From: Singulisphaera sp. GP187 | Lineage (GTDB): Bacteria; Planctomycetota; Planctomycetia; Isosphaerales; Isosphaeraceae | Reading direction: 5' to 3' | Length of the DNA stretch: 64,000 nt | Assembly: GCF_900129635.1 (NCBI RefSeq) | Contig: NZ_FSRB01000001.1 | Coordinates: forward strand, 969,501 to 1,033,500 | Part shown: positions 19,916 through 28,702 of the stretch, piece after piece | Numbering within the stretch: the stretch's first letter is position 1 | How the letters are laid out: the number at the start of each line of letters is the position of its first letter | Notes under the pieces: model-generated | What the model saw: the letters and a program-made list of their open reading frames with translations, nothing else | Told to the model about the DNA's origin: nothing | Database searches by the model: none | Position numbers and translations under genes: made by a program

Positions 19916-20413
19916 ATGTCCGTTACGACCGAACTGGTCCGGCGCCTCTTCGGCTACATGCAGTGGGCCGACGAGGCGATGCTGGCGGCTTCGAGCACCG
20001 TGCCGGACCGTGAGTATCACCTCCGTCGGGGGTTTTCGCACGGGTCGATCCACGGGCTGCTCGTGCATGGGATGGCGGCCCAGGAAGTCTGGCTCCAGCG
20101 GTGGCGGGGGGACGGCCAGGCGGCGATCGAGGGGGAGGCCCGGTATCCGACTCGGAGTGACCTCGTGGGGCACTGGCCCAAGGTCCATTCGAGCCTGTCG
20201 ACGTTTCTCGAGAGCCAGACCGATGAATCGTTGCAGACCACGGTGACCGCTCAGAATACCTACGGAGAATGGTTCTCTCTTCCCCTGGGCGACACCATGA
20301 TCCACGTTGTCGACCACGCCACCTATCATCGAGGTCAGATCAACTCGATGATCAAGATCGCGGGCGGAACGCCGACCGCACCGTATTTTCAACGGTATCT
20401 GGCCCGTTCGTGA
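19916..20413 (+). CDS. DinB-family protein
   Basis: 165 residues forming a four-helix DinB/YfiT-type bundle. The putative metal-binding histidines sit in HGLLVHGMAAQEVW and HVVDHATYHRGQ, the spacing used by the DinB superfamily. Members include thiol-dependent S-transferases and many of unknown role. AGAGGA ends seven bases before the ATG at 19916, so this start is preferred over a GTG at 19910. The gene is divergent from the phosphatase to its left, with about 137 bases between them that could hold promoters for both. Confidence 0.85.
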   Translation: MSVTTELVRRLFGYMQWADEAMLAASSTVPDREYHLRRGFSHGSIHGLLVHGMAAQEVWLQRWRGDGQAAIEGEARYPTRSDLVGHWPKVHSSLSTFLESQTDESLQTTVTAQNTYGEWFSLPLGDTMIHVVDHATYHRGQINSMIKIAGGTPTAPYFQRYLARS

Positions 20414-20870
20414 GACTCGATTCCCCGGCGTGAAATGCTCTCGTTCGCCACGACCTCATCGATTGGGGCCAGTCGAGGCGTGCGTCAAGCCGGCCTCGGT
20501 TTCGGGAGGTGGGGTGTGTCGTCGCTCCACGTTGTCGGTAGAAATTCGAGATTGGGGCATCTGGGGCGATTGCCCTGCCGCACACACCGCGGTTCCTCAG
20601 GGGGGGGACCACCGGATTGGCGATTGGCGATTACTCGGAGCGCTTTTCGGAAAATTGAGTCGACAATTTCTGCGATAGGCATTGCGTTTGTATGTGGGTA
20701 GACTGTATGAGCGTTCCCTGAACCTGGAGCATTCCAAGCGTGTCCGGCTCTGATGACGCTGGGTCGGGTGTCTGACACGCGAGCGTTCAACTGCTGAAAA
20801 CTCGGGGAATACCTGGGGTGGGACATGAACCGCCTCCGTTTCCCTGTCTCCCCGGACGAGCTGAGCTGCG
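20414..20870. other. intergenic, no gene seen
   Basis: About 455 bases between the DinB gene and rsfS. Short frames on both strands lack protein-like composition. It probably contains the promoter of the rsfS-argS unit, but I cannot place -35 and -10 boxes with confidence. Confidence 0.45.
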
Positions 20871-21500
20871 ATGGCCGATATCAACGACACCGAGGTTTCT
20901 CCGCCGACGAACGACGACCAAGCGGCCCCCGATCCCGAACTGAAGCCTCGACGTCCCGACCACGAACCGCAAGATGATGTCCCGTTCAATGCCGCGGGAC
21001 GGAGCCAGCCCGATCGGATGGCCCGCGCTCTCGAGCACGCCCGGATCTGTGCCCGGATTGCCGACGACAATCGGGCCAAAGATATCATGGTGCTCGACCT
21101 TCGCCAGGCGACACCCCTGGTCGATTTCTTTGTGATCGCCACCGCCAGCTCACGGCGGCAGAGCAATGCGATCGCCACCGAGATCGACCAGGAAATGAAG
21201 CGGCTGAAAGACTTCAAGCTCGGGCTCGAAGGGTCGGAAGAAGGGCGATGGGTCCTGGTCGACTATGGCGACTTCGTCGTCCACGTCTTCTCGGGAGAGG
21301 CCCGTACCTACTACGGCCTCGAAGATATCTGGGGAGATGCCCCGCGCCTCGACTGGCAAGACCCCGACCGCGTTCGCCCCGCGCCTCGGTCCAGGGGCAA
21401 GCTGGAAACCGCTCCCGAAGCCAAAGCCGAATCCATGCCGGAAGCGGATCTCGGGACCGGAACCGAGGCCGCGACCGATCAGGTCGAGGAAACCCTCTGA
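20871..21500 (+). CDS. rsfS: ribosomal silencing factor RsfS
   Basis: 209 residues. The central ~115 residues are the conserved RsfS/Iojap domain: ARIADDNRAKDIMVLDLR, PLVDFFVIATASSRRQ, EGRWVLVDYGDFVVHVF and RTYYGLEDIWGDAP. RsfS binds ribosomal protein L14 (uL14) and blocks subunit joining during starvation. Both ends carry low-complexity extensions (acidic and Pro-rich N-terminus, Glu/Ala-rich C-terminus) absent from typical ~110-residue homologues. argS follows 146 bases downstream on the same strand. Confidence 0.93.
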   Translation: MADINDTEVSPPTNDDQAAPDPELKPRRPDHEPQDDVPFNAAGRSQPDRMARALEHARICARIADDNRAKDIMVLDLRQATPLVDFFVIATASSRRQSNAIATEIDQEMKRLKDFKLGLEGSEEGRWVLVDYGDFVVHVFSGEARTYYGLEDIWGDAPRLDWQDPDRVRPAPRSRGKLETAPEAKAESMPEADLGTGTEAATDQVEETL

Positions 21501-21646
21501 CCGCCGTTGCGCGGTTCGCGAGGCTCGACTTTTCATCGAGAACCAGGGAGACTGGCCCGTCTCTCTCGTGTTCTCCTTGAGAGCGCCGGGCTCGGTGTGC
21601 GCCTCACCCTCAAGACCCTCTTTTTTTTCGGCCAGAACCCAAGATC

Positions 21647-23365
21647 ATGAACGTCCTCGAACGTCTCCGCCAGTCCTTCGCCACCGCCACACCCGAAGGG
21701 GGAGACCCGGCCTCGTTTGCGGCCGCCGTCCGTCCGAGTACCGACTCCAAGTTCGGCGACTATCAGGCCAACGGCTGCATGGCCCTGGCCAAGGCGCTTC
21801 AGAAGAACCCGCGGGAGTTGGCGAACCGGGTGGCGGAGACGGTCGATCTGGCCCCGCTCGCCGAGCCCCCTGAAGTGGCCGGCCCCGGCTTCCTCAACGT
21901 CCGGCTCGTCGACTCTTGGGTGGCCCAAACGCTCGAAACGCTGATCGCCGACGAGGCGCTCGGCATTGCGCCGCCGGCCCGGCCCAAGACGGTCGTCGTG
22001 GACTATTCCTCGCCGAACGTCGCCAAGCCGATGCACGTCGGGCACATCCGCTCCACTGTAATCGGCGAGAGCCTGGCGCGGATCTTTGCGGCGCTGGGTC
22101 ATCAGGTGATTCGGGACAACCACCTGGGTGACTGGGGTTCGCAGTTCGGGATGATCCTCTGGGGCTGGAAGAACCATCGCGACGAGGTCGCGTTCGCCGC
22201 GCATCCCGTGGCCGAGCTGGCCCGGCTCTATCGGCTCGCCCAGGCGAAGATCAAGGCCAAGGAACCGAGCGTCGAGGACGCCACGCGCGTTGAGACCGCC
22301 AAGCTGCACGCCGGCGATGCCGAGAATCGCGCCCTCTGGGAGCGGTTCATGCCCTACTGCCTGGCCGCCCTGAAGGACGTTTACGACCGCCTCGGCGTCA
22401 AGTTCGACGTCGAGCTCGGCGAGAGCTTTTACGACTCGATGCTTGCCGGCGTGGTCGCGGACCTCGAGTCGAAGGGAATCGCGCAGGTCAGCGAAGGGGC
22501 CACGGTCGTCTTCGTCGAAGGGACCAAGGCCCCCTTGATCGTTCGCAAGAGCGACGGGGCGTATAACTACGCGACGACCGACCTGGCGACGATCAAGTAC
22601 CGCGAGGAGACCTGGAAGCCCGACGAAGTCCTCTACGTCGTCGACCATCGCCAAGGGGATCACTTCAAGCTTCTGTTCGCCGTGGCCCGGCGCTGGGGCT
22701 ATGAGCGGACCGATCTCGAGCACGTCGCCTTCGGCACCATCCTCGGTACCGACCGGAAGCCGTTCAAGACCCGCGATGGCGACGTCGTCGGCCTGGAGTC
22801 GCTGCTCGACGAGGGGGTCGCCGAAGCCTTGAAGGTGGTGCAAGAGATCAGCCCGGACCTCGAACCCGAGCAGCACCAACGGGTTGCGGAAGTTGTGGGC
22901 TTGGGGTCGATCAAGTATGCCGACCTCTCCCAGAACCGGCAGAGCGACTACGTGTTCGACTGGAAAAAAATGCTGGCCATGAACGGGAACACCGGCGCTT
23001 ACCTCCAGTATGCGTACGCCCGGATCCAGAGCATTTTCCGCAAAGGCGAGATCACCCCGGAGTCGATTCGCCTCCAGCGTCCGACGATCGCCCTCAGCCA
23101 TCCCGCCGAGCGTGCCTTGGGTGTCCGCTTGCTCCGGCTCCCCGAGACGCTCGAACTGGCCGCCCTGGAACTCAAGCCGAACATCCTGACCGACTACCTA
23201 TTTGACCTGGCCAACGCCTTCAGCTCCTTCTTCGAGGAGTGCCCGGTCCTGAAGGCGGAGTCGACCGAACGCCGCAATAGCCGGCTGGCCCTGGCCGACA
23301 TCACGGCGAGGACCTTGAAATTCGGACTCGACTTGCTTGGAATCGAGGTTGTCGACCGAATGTAA
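21647..23365 (+). CDS. argS: arginyl-tRNA synthetase
   Basis: 572 residues, close to the normal bacterial length. An N-terminal additional domain (~1-95) precedes the class I catalytic core with SSPNVAKPMHVGHIRST (HIGH-type motif HVGH), DNHLGDWGSQFG and DRKPFKTRDGD, the ArgRS counterpart of KMSKS. The C-terminal DALR anticodon-binding domain includes LPETLELAALELKPN and YLFDLANAFSSFFEECPV. It charges tRNA-Arg in the cytoplasm. It lies downstream of rsfS and probably shares its transcript. Confidence 0.96.
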   Translation: MNVLERLRQSFATATPEGGDPASFAAAVRPSTDSKFGDYQANGCMALAKALQKNPRELANRVAETVDLAPLAEPPEVAGPGFLNVRLVDSWVAQTLETLIADEALGIAPPARPKTVVVDYSSPNVAKPMHVGHIRSTVIGESLARIFAALGHQVIRDNHLGDWGSQFGMILWGWKNHRDEVAFAAHPVAELARLYRLAQAKIKAKEPSVEDATRVETAKLHAGDAENRALWERFMPYCLAALKDVYDRLGVKFDVELGESFYDSMLAGVVADLESKGIAQVSEGATVVFVEGTKAPLIVRKSDGAYNYATTDLATIKYREETWKPDEVLYVVDHRQGDHFKLLFAVARRWGYERTDLEHVAFGTILGTDRKPFKTRDGDVVGLESLLDEGVAEALKVVQEISPDLEPEQHQRVAEVVGLGSIKYADLSQNRQSDYVFDWKKMLAMNGNTGAYLQYAYARIQSIFRKGEITPESIRLQRPTIALSHPAERALGVRLLRLPETLELAALELKPNILTDYLFDLANAFSSFFEECPVLKAESTERRNSRLALADITARTLKFGLDLLGIEVVDRM

Positions 23366-23444
23366 CGGCGCTGTCGAGCGGACCCCGCCGATCGGCGAGG
23401 TCCGTCGCCCTCCCATTTTTTTGGGATTCTTGCGGAGCGTCTCG

Positions 23445-25304
23445 ATGAAGAACCGCCCTCGCGTCCGGATGGGACTGGCCTCGGCCCTGGCCTTGGTCGC
23501 CCTCGTGCTGCTGACGTATGTGCCGTTCGCGATGTCGGACGACCCGCCGAAACCCACCTCGGGGGAGGAACCCCATCGCTCACCGATCGCCCTGGCGCTC
23601 TCGACGGATGGGACCAGGATTCTGACGGCCAACCAGACCTCGGGCACGGTCTCGCTGGTGGACACCGCGGCCGGCCGGGTTCTGGCCGAGGTCGCCACAG
23701 GGGACAAGCCGGCCGGGGTCGCGCTGGCGAAGGACGGACGGCGCGGAGCAGTCACCCACTGGTACGGTTACGACCTGGCGGTGCTCGAAGTGGGCTCCGA
23801 GAAGCTCGAGGTCGTCGGTCGGGTTGCGGTCGGGCCTGAACCACGCGGGGTTGTAATCGGCGACGACGGCAAAACCGCGTATGTGGCGGTCGGGGTCAGT
23901 AATGAGGTGGTTCGTGTCGACCTCGACGCCCGCGAAGTGACCGGACGCCTGGCGGTCGGTCGCGAACCGCGCGGGCTGGCACTCTCGCCCGACGGAACCC
24001 ACTTGCTCGTCGGGAACACGCGGTCGCAGAGCCTCTCCTTGATCTCCCTCGGCTCGTGGACGGTCGAGCGGACGTTTCCGATCAAGGGAGACAACCTCAG
24101 GCAGGTCACTTTCAGCGGCGATGGTTCGACGGGTTATGTGGCCAACCTGCGGAACAAAGGGTTCGCCACCACGCGCAATAATATCGATCTGGGTTGGGTG
24201 CTCGGCCAGTGCCTGACACGGGTCAGGATCGACGACTCCGAGCCCTTTGCCACGCTGACGCTCGATGCACAGGGCAGGGCCGCCGCCGACGTCTATGGCG
24301 CGGCGGCCGGTCGCGATGGCCAATATCTCGCGGTCAGTTGCGGCGGGACCCACGAGGTCATGATTTTCCGGACCGACCTGGCGAAGCTCCCTTGGAGGTC
24401 GTTGAGCTCGCGCGACATGATCGATCCCTCGCTCCTCAAAAACGACGGCCGGTTCCGCCGTGTCGCGGTTGGGGGCCGTCCCACCGAGCTCGCGTTCGCG
24501 GCGGATGGCAAGACGCTCTACGTGGCCAACTATCTCGATGATTCGATCCAGGTCGTCGACGCGGTGAGTGCCAAGCTGACCCACACCATTCCTCTGGGGG
24601 GTCCCAAGGAACTGTCGCTGGTCCGCCGCGGTGAAATCCTGTTTCACGCGGCCGAACGCTCGTTCAACCAGTGGTACAGTTGCAGCACCTGCCACCCTGA
24701 CGGTCATACCAACGGCCTCGACTTCGACACGCTCAACGATGGCCGCCAAGATCTGAGCACCGCGCACCTGCGCAGTCGCAAGAAAGTGCCGACCCTCCGA
24801 CGGGTCAGCGAGACGGGCCCTTGGACCTGGCACGGCTGGCAGAAGAGCCTCGAGGATGCCACGATCGAGTCGTTCACCAAGAGCATGCAAGGCCCGAGGC
24901 CGGCCGACGACGAGGTCAAGGCATTGGTCGCCTACTTGAACACTCTTGAATTTCCGCGCAATCCGTTTCGCAATCCCGATGGCAGCCTTTCGCCCGAAGC
25001 CCAGCGCGGCGAGGCGATCTTCCGCTCGTCCAAGACCGCCTGCACCAAGTGCCATTCCGGACCCGAGTTGACGGACGGTAAGATCCACATCGTCGGTCTG
25101 GAGGAACGGGACGATGCCTATGAAGGGTACAACCCTCCGTCGCTCCGAGGCGTCTATGACAAGGATCCGTTCTTGCACGACGGCCGGTCCAAAACCCTCC
25201 GCGATGCGCTGACCGACCCGCATAGCCCGGAAATCGTCTCGGCCCTGGGTACGCTCAGCGAGAGCGAGACCGACGACCTGATCGCCTACCTCAAGAGCCT
25301 TTAA
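23445..25304 (+). CDS. secreted YVTN beta-propeller protein with diheme cytochrome domain
   Basis: About 619 residues. A signal anchor (GLASALALVALVLLTYVPFA) leads into a beta-propeller built from YVTN-type repeats (ALSTDGTRILTANQTSGTVS, IGDDGKTAYVAVGVSNEV, FAADGKTLYVANYLDDSI). The C-terminal ~230 residues carry two heme sites, CSTCH and CTKCH, with PPSLRGVYDKDPFLHDGR as in di-heme cytochrome c peroxidase-like proteins. This combination is widespread in planctomycetes and acts in the periplasm, probably in electron transfer, though the substrate is unknown. GGAG precedes the ATG. The gene is convergent with the ATP-grasp gene 62 bases away. Confidence 0.88.
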   Translation: MKNRPRVRMGLASALALVALVLLTYVPFAMSDDPPKPTSGEEPHRSPIALALSTDGTRILTANQTSGTVSLVDTAAGRVLAEVATGDKPAGVALAKDGRRGAVTHWYGYDLAVLEVGSEKLEVVGRVAVGPEPRGVVIGDDGKTAYVAVGVSNEVVRVDLDAREVTGRLAVGREPRGLALSPDGTHLLVGNTRSQSLSLISLGSWTVERTFPIKGDNLRQVTFSGDGSTGYVANLRNKGFATTRNNIDLGWVLGQCLTRVRIDDSEPFATLTLDAQGRAAADVYGAAAGRDGQYLAVSCGGTHEVMIFRTDLAKLPWRSLSSRDMIDPSLLKNDGRFRRVAVGGRPTELAFAADGKTLYVANYLDDSIQVVDAVSAKLTHTIPLGGPKELSLVRRGEILFHAAERSFNQWYSCSTCHPDGHTNGLDFDTLNDGRQDLSTAHLRSRKKVPTLRRVSETGPWTWHGWQKSLEDATIESFTKSMQGPRPADDEVKALVAYLNTLEFPRNPFRNPDGSLSPEAQRGEAIFRSSKTACTKCHSGPELTDGKIHIVGLEERDDAYEGYNPPSLRGVYDKDPFLHDGRSKTLRDALTDPHSPEIVSALGTLSESETDDLIAYLKSL

Positions 25305-25366
25305 GAGCCGGTGCAAGCCGCCGCCTTATCATGTCTTGTGGACCAAGATGGTGGGCCTTGTCCACT

Positions 25367-26500
25367 CTACAAAAGGGCTTTTGTGAGTAAGCGCCGTTCC
25401 CAGCGTGCGCGTCGACGCTCGAGCCGGGCGAGGCAGGCTTCCACATGATCGGCATGCTCGATGAGGGTCGCAATCGGTTCTCCCGGTTCGAACCTGACTC
25501 CGGGCTGCGGCCGGTCGCCGAGTGCTGGGATCGCGAAGACGTCTTTGGCGGCGGGCCGATGCCGGGATGTAGGGGGGAAGTGGCACTGGCCCGGGGCGAA
25601 CAGGATCAACTTGCCCACGGCCCGGCGCGGTCGTGGCGTCGGGGCGGGGACGATCGCGGGGGCCGCGGGGTCGAAGACGGAGCGATGGGCGGAGAGCAGG
25701 GACGCGCCGAGGGCCAGTTCGAGCACCTCGACTGAGGCGGTATAACGCGGGTTGATCTCCACGGGCCAGGGGTGGCCGTCGGCCAGGATGAAGTCGACGC
25801 CGAACAGCCCGCGCAAGCCGAACGTTTTCGCGAGCAAGGCGCCGAGGGTCTCGATCCGGGTCTCCTCGGCCGCGGTAACGGGCCAAGGCCCTACGCTTCC
25901 CACGTAGGCAAAGTCGGCCCCGGGATATCCGAGGAGTTGGCGGGTGACACCGGCCAAGTGGACTTCGGCGGCTCTTCCGATAAACATGGCCGAAAGATTG
26001 AGACCCCTGATCCGTTCTTGATAGAAGCAGGGCCAGGCAGGGCGGTTCGTCTTCTGGGTGAGGCGCTGAATCCGCATTCCCCCGGCCGAGGCGATCGGCT
26101 TGACCAGCCAACTGCTGTCGCGGGGCAGGCCTTCGGCATTCGACTGGACGGCGGGGCAGGGGAGTCCGGCTCGGCGCAACGCCGCCGACCATGCGAACGG
26201 ATCGCGCACGGCGCGAAGGACCGTTCCGGTATTACCCCAAAGGGGCCGCCGCGTGGCGATCCGATCGATCAGGTCGGGGTCGTTTTCGAGCGCCCCGGTA
26301 TAGATCCAGGGGCCAGGAGGCGATTCGAGGGCGAGCTCCGCCAGACGGTTGGGATAGTCTTCGGGAGCAATCTGCCGCGCGGCGCAGAGGGAGGTCAAAT
26401 CGGCATCGGCGAAGAGGTCGATCCCGCGCGGTTGAAGCTGAGCGCGACGCGCCGAGAACGCGGCCGCTCGGGCGCTGGCGCCAAGGATGAGGAGGTCCAA
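25367..26500 (-). CDS. ATP-grasp protein of the H4MPT-linked C1 gene group
   Basis: About 377 residues beginning LDLLILGASARAAAFSARRA, a Rossmann-like first strand, followed by an ATP-grasp core: WLVKPIASAGG, CFYQERIRG, GLFGVDFILADGHPWPVEINPRYTAS. ATP-grasp proteins of this kind accompany fae and mtdB in methylotrophs and planctomycetes and are suspected to act in tetrahydromethanopterin cofactor synthesis; that role is inferred from context. No ATG exists near the start. A TTG at 26500 puts the first strand at the N-terminus and fits the family, but it has no ribosome site and follows a pyrimidine-rich leader with a run of nine T. An in-frame TTG at 26596 is the alternative. Confidence 0.78.
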   Translation of the reverse strand: MDLLILGASARAAAFSARRAQLQPRGIDLFADADLTSLCAARQIAPEDYPNRLAELALESPPGPWIYTGALENDPDLIDRIATRRPLWGNTGTVLRAVRDPFAWSAALRRAGLPCPAVQSNAEGLPRDSSWLVKPIASAGGMRIQRLTQKTNRPAWPCFYQERIRGLNLSAMFIGRAAEVHLAGVTRQLLGYPGADFAYVGSVGPWPVTAAEETRIETLGALLAKTFGLRGLFGVDFILADGHPWPVEINPRYTASVEVLELALGASLLSAHRSVFDPAAPAIVPAPTPRPRRAVGKLILFAPGQCHFPPTSRHRPAAKDVFAIPALGDRPQPGVRFEPGEPIATLIEHADHVEACLARLERRRARWERRLLTKALL

Positions 26501-26592
26501 AGTAAAAAAAAAGGGAAAAAGAAATAGGAAAGAGGAGTGAGTGATCCCAGCGGGCGAGTTCCGCCCGCCAGGATCGCGTTGGCCGCAGTCAA

Positions 26593-26931
26593 TCAATCAG
26601 CGGCTTCGATCTTCGTGGCGGTGAGGACCTTCTTGCCTTCCTCTTCCTTCACGGTGCCGGTGGCCTTGACCTTGACGGGGGCATCCTTGGTCGCGCCACA
26701 GATGCTCAGGCTCTGGTGCGCCTTGTTGCTCTCAGCGTTCTTGGCGAGGTAGTAGGTGACCTTCTTGCCCTTTTCTTCCGTCGTGATCGTGTTCTGGCAC
26801 TTGGGCGTCTCTTTCAACGCGCACTTGGCACAGACGGCATCACCGGTGATGGTGACTTCCTCGGCGGCCCAGGCGAGGGTCAGACCCGAGAACAGAACGG
26901 CCACGGCCAGCAGCGGAAACGTTTTGCGCAT
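26593..26931 (-). CDS. small secreted protein, DUF6370-like
   Basis: 112 residues: a signal peptide (MRKTFPLLAVAVLFSGLTLA) and a small beta-rich domain with CAKC near its start and two further cysteines (KCQNT, SICG). This matches my memory of the DUF6370 family of planctomycetes (CxKC, then a YYL strand, then a KVKATGTV strand). Four cysteines suggest metal binding or disulfides. GGAG lies eight bases before the ATG. It is transcribed towards the ATP-grasp gene 92 bases downstream, and fae lies divergently 270 bases away, but nothing links it functionally to C1 metabolism. Confidence 0.7.
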   Translation of the reverse strand: MRKTFPLLAVAVLFSGLTLAWAAEEVTITGDAVCAKCALKETPKCQNTITTEEKGKKVTYYLAKNAESNKAHQSLSICGATKDAPVKVKATGTVKEEEGKKVLTATKIEAAD

Positions 26932-27202
26932 CGTTGGTCTCCATAAAGCGGAACAAGGGAAGGGCGACCGCCCGCGGTCGCCGAAACGGAGCAGCACCGT
27001 TACGTGCGTGACGGGTTATTGAAACAGTTCATACATCGGCGGACAAGCTTTTTTTTCAATTGCTTAACAAATGGAGGGGGTTGCGGTTGACGCCTGGGCT
27101 GTTATGATTCGGGGCCATGGATTCGGTTGTCACGGTGCCAAGCTGATTGGTTTTTGGACAACCCCTCAATTATTTCAGACACAGAAGCGGAGTGCAGACC
27201 CC

Positions 27203-27706
27203 ATGGCCAGCGATTTGACGATGAACATTGGTGAAGCCCTGGTCGGCGAAGGTAATGAGATCGCACATATCGACTTGTTGATCGGCACCAAGACCGGTCC
27301 CGTGGGAGCGGCCTTCGCCAGCGCCTTGGCCAACCAGTCGGCCGGCCACACCAATCTCCTCGCCGTGCTGACCCCCAACCTGCTCGCCAAGCCCGCCACG
27401 GTGCTGATCACCAAGGTCACCATCAAGGGCATGAAGCAGGCCGTGCAGATGTTCGGCCCCGCCCAGTACGCGGTTGCCAAGGCCGTGGCCGACTGCGTCG
27501 CCGAGGGAACCATCCCCAGCGCCGAGGCCGAGAACCTCGTCATCGTCTGCGGCGTCTTCATCCACCCCGCCGCCGAAGACAACGCCAAGATCCTCAAGTT
27601 CAACTACGAGGCGACCAAGCTCTCCATCGAGCGCGCCATGAAGAATCTGCCGGCGATCGGCGAGATCACGGCTCAGAAGGATATCGTCAAGCACCCGTTT
27701 GCCTGA
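27203..27706 (+). CDS. fae: formaldehyde-activating enzyme Fae
   Basis: 167 residues that match Fae almost end to end: IGEALVGEGNEIAHIDLLIG (with the catalytic histidine in AHID), AFASALANQSAGHTNLLAVL, KPATVLITKVTIKGMKQAVQ and MFGPAQYAVAKAVADCV. Fae catalyses condensation of formaldehyde with tetrahydromethanopterin to methylene-H4MPT, the entry step of this C1 pathway. The ATG at 27203 has GGAG about ten bases upstream. mtdB, encoding the next enzyme, follows 89 bases downstream, which supports an operon for formaldehyde oxidation or detoxification. Confidence 0.95.
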   Translation: MASDLTMNIGEALVGEGNEIAHIDLLIGTKTGPVGAAFASALANQSAGHTNLLAVLTPNLLAKPATVLITKVTIKGMKQAVQMFGPAQYAVAKAVADCVAEGTIPSAEAENLVIVCGVFIHPAAEDNAKILKFNYEATKLSIERAMKNLPAIGEITAQKDIVKHPFA

Positions 27707-27795
27707 CCATCGAGTCGAAGCCAGGCCCCGTTCGTCCCCACTCAACGGGGGGCGGTGCCTGGCTCGTACCTTTGGACAGAGGATCGCCCACGCCG

Positions 27796-28698
27796 ATGCC
27801 TACTTCCACCTCCTCACCCACCGCCACACCCAAGCCTTCCATCCTGATCCAACTCGATAGCGACCCCCAACCGAGCGTCTTCGACGGTGTCGTGGCGGTT
27901 GACTCGGGAGTGGACCATCTGTTCCGCCATGGCGGGGTTCAGCCCGACGCGGTGCGCGACCTGGTCTATGGGGCCCTGTTCACGCGCGGACCGGCCGACC
28001 TGCGGCGGACCGCGATCTTCGTGGGCGGGTCGAGCGTCGTGATCGGTGAGGCGATCTTGAAAGAGGTCACCAAGACCTTCTTCGCCAATTTCCGGGTCTC
28101 CGTTCTGTTTGACGCCAACGGTTGCAACACGACGGCGGCCGCGGCCGTCCTGGCCGCCCTGGAAGGGGCGGGCGGATCCTTGAACGGCGTGACCACGGCC
28201 GTTCTGGGCGGCACCGGTCCGGTCGGTCAGCGGGTGGCGCGGCTGTTCGGCCGACTGGGCGCCAAGGTGGCCCTCGGCTCGAGACGGCTCGATCGGGCAC
28301 AAGCGACGGTGGAAATGCTCGGGCAGGCGAACAGCGGTCAGTTCACCCCCTTTTCCACGTCGGATGAAGACACACTGGCGAACGGACTCGCCGGTGTTCA
28401 GATCGTGGTGGCCGCGGGGGCCGCGGGGGCGACGCTCCTGCCGGAGCAGGTCCGCCGCTCACTGCCTCACCTGAAAGTGGCCATCGACCTCAACGCGGTC
28501 CCGCCGCTGGGGATCGAAGGGATTTCGGCGACCGACAAAGGGGTCGACCGTGGCGGCGTGCGTGCCTGGGGAGCGCTTGGGGTCGGCGGCACCAAGATGA
28601 AGATCCACAAGAAAGCACTCCAGGAACTGTTCACGACTAACGACAAGGTCCTCGACGCCGAGGAGATTCTCGAACTCGGTCGGTCGACCTTGGGGTGA
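27796..28698 (+). CDS. mtdB: methylene-tetrahydromethanopterin dehydrogenase
   Basis: 300 residues. The N-terminal half (ILIQLDSDPQPSVFD, VDHLFRHGGV, FVGGSSVVIGEAIL, LFDANGCNTTAAAAVL) and the NAD(P)-binding Rossmann motif (VLGGTGPVGQRVARLF) are typical of the MtdA/MtdB/MtdC family. The enzyme oxidises methylene-H4MPT to methenyl-H4MPT with NAD(P). I use the mtdB symbol, but MtdC cannot be excluded by eye. The ATG at 27796 lies 12 bases after AGAGGA; an in-frame TTG at 27772 is possible. The DUF1464 gene starts four bases after its stop. Confidence 0.9.
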   Translation: MPTSTSSPTATPKPSILIQLDSDPQPSVFDGVVAVDSGVDHLFRHGGVQPDAVRDLVYGALFTRGPADLRRTAIFVGGSSVVIGEAILKEVTKTFFANFRVSVLFDANGCNTTAAAAVLAALEGAGGSLNGVTTAVLGGTGPVGQRVARLFGRLGAKVALGSRRLDRAQATVEMLGQANSGQFTPFSTSDEDTLANGLAGVQIVVAAGAAGATLLPEQVRRSLPHLKVAIDLNAVPPLGIEGISATDKGVDRGGVRAWGALGVGGTKMKIHKKALQELFTTNDKVLDAEEILELGRSTLG

Positions 28699-28702
28699 GC
28701 GC

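Noticed and set aside
21533..23101. A 522-codon minus-strand frame opposite argS
   Set aside because: argS is unmistakable on the plus strand; the antisense frame has no recognised features.
23580..25316. A 578-codon minus-strand frame opposite the YVTN/cytochrome gene
   Set aside because: The plus strand carries a signal peptide, propeller repeats and heme motifs.
27080..27110. TTGACG and TATGAT upstream of fae as a promoter
   Set aside because: Only ten bases separate them, too few for a sigma-70 promoter.
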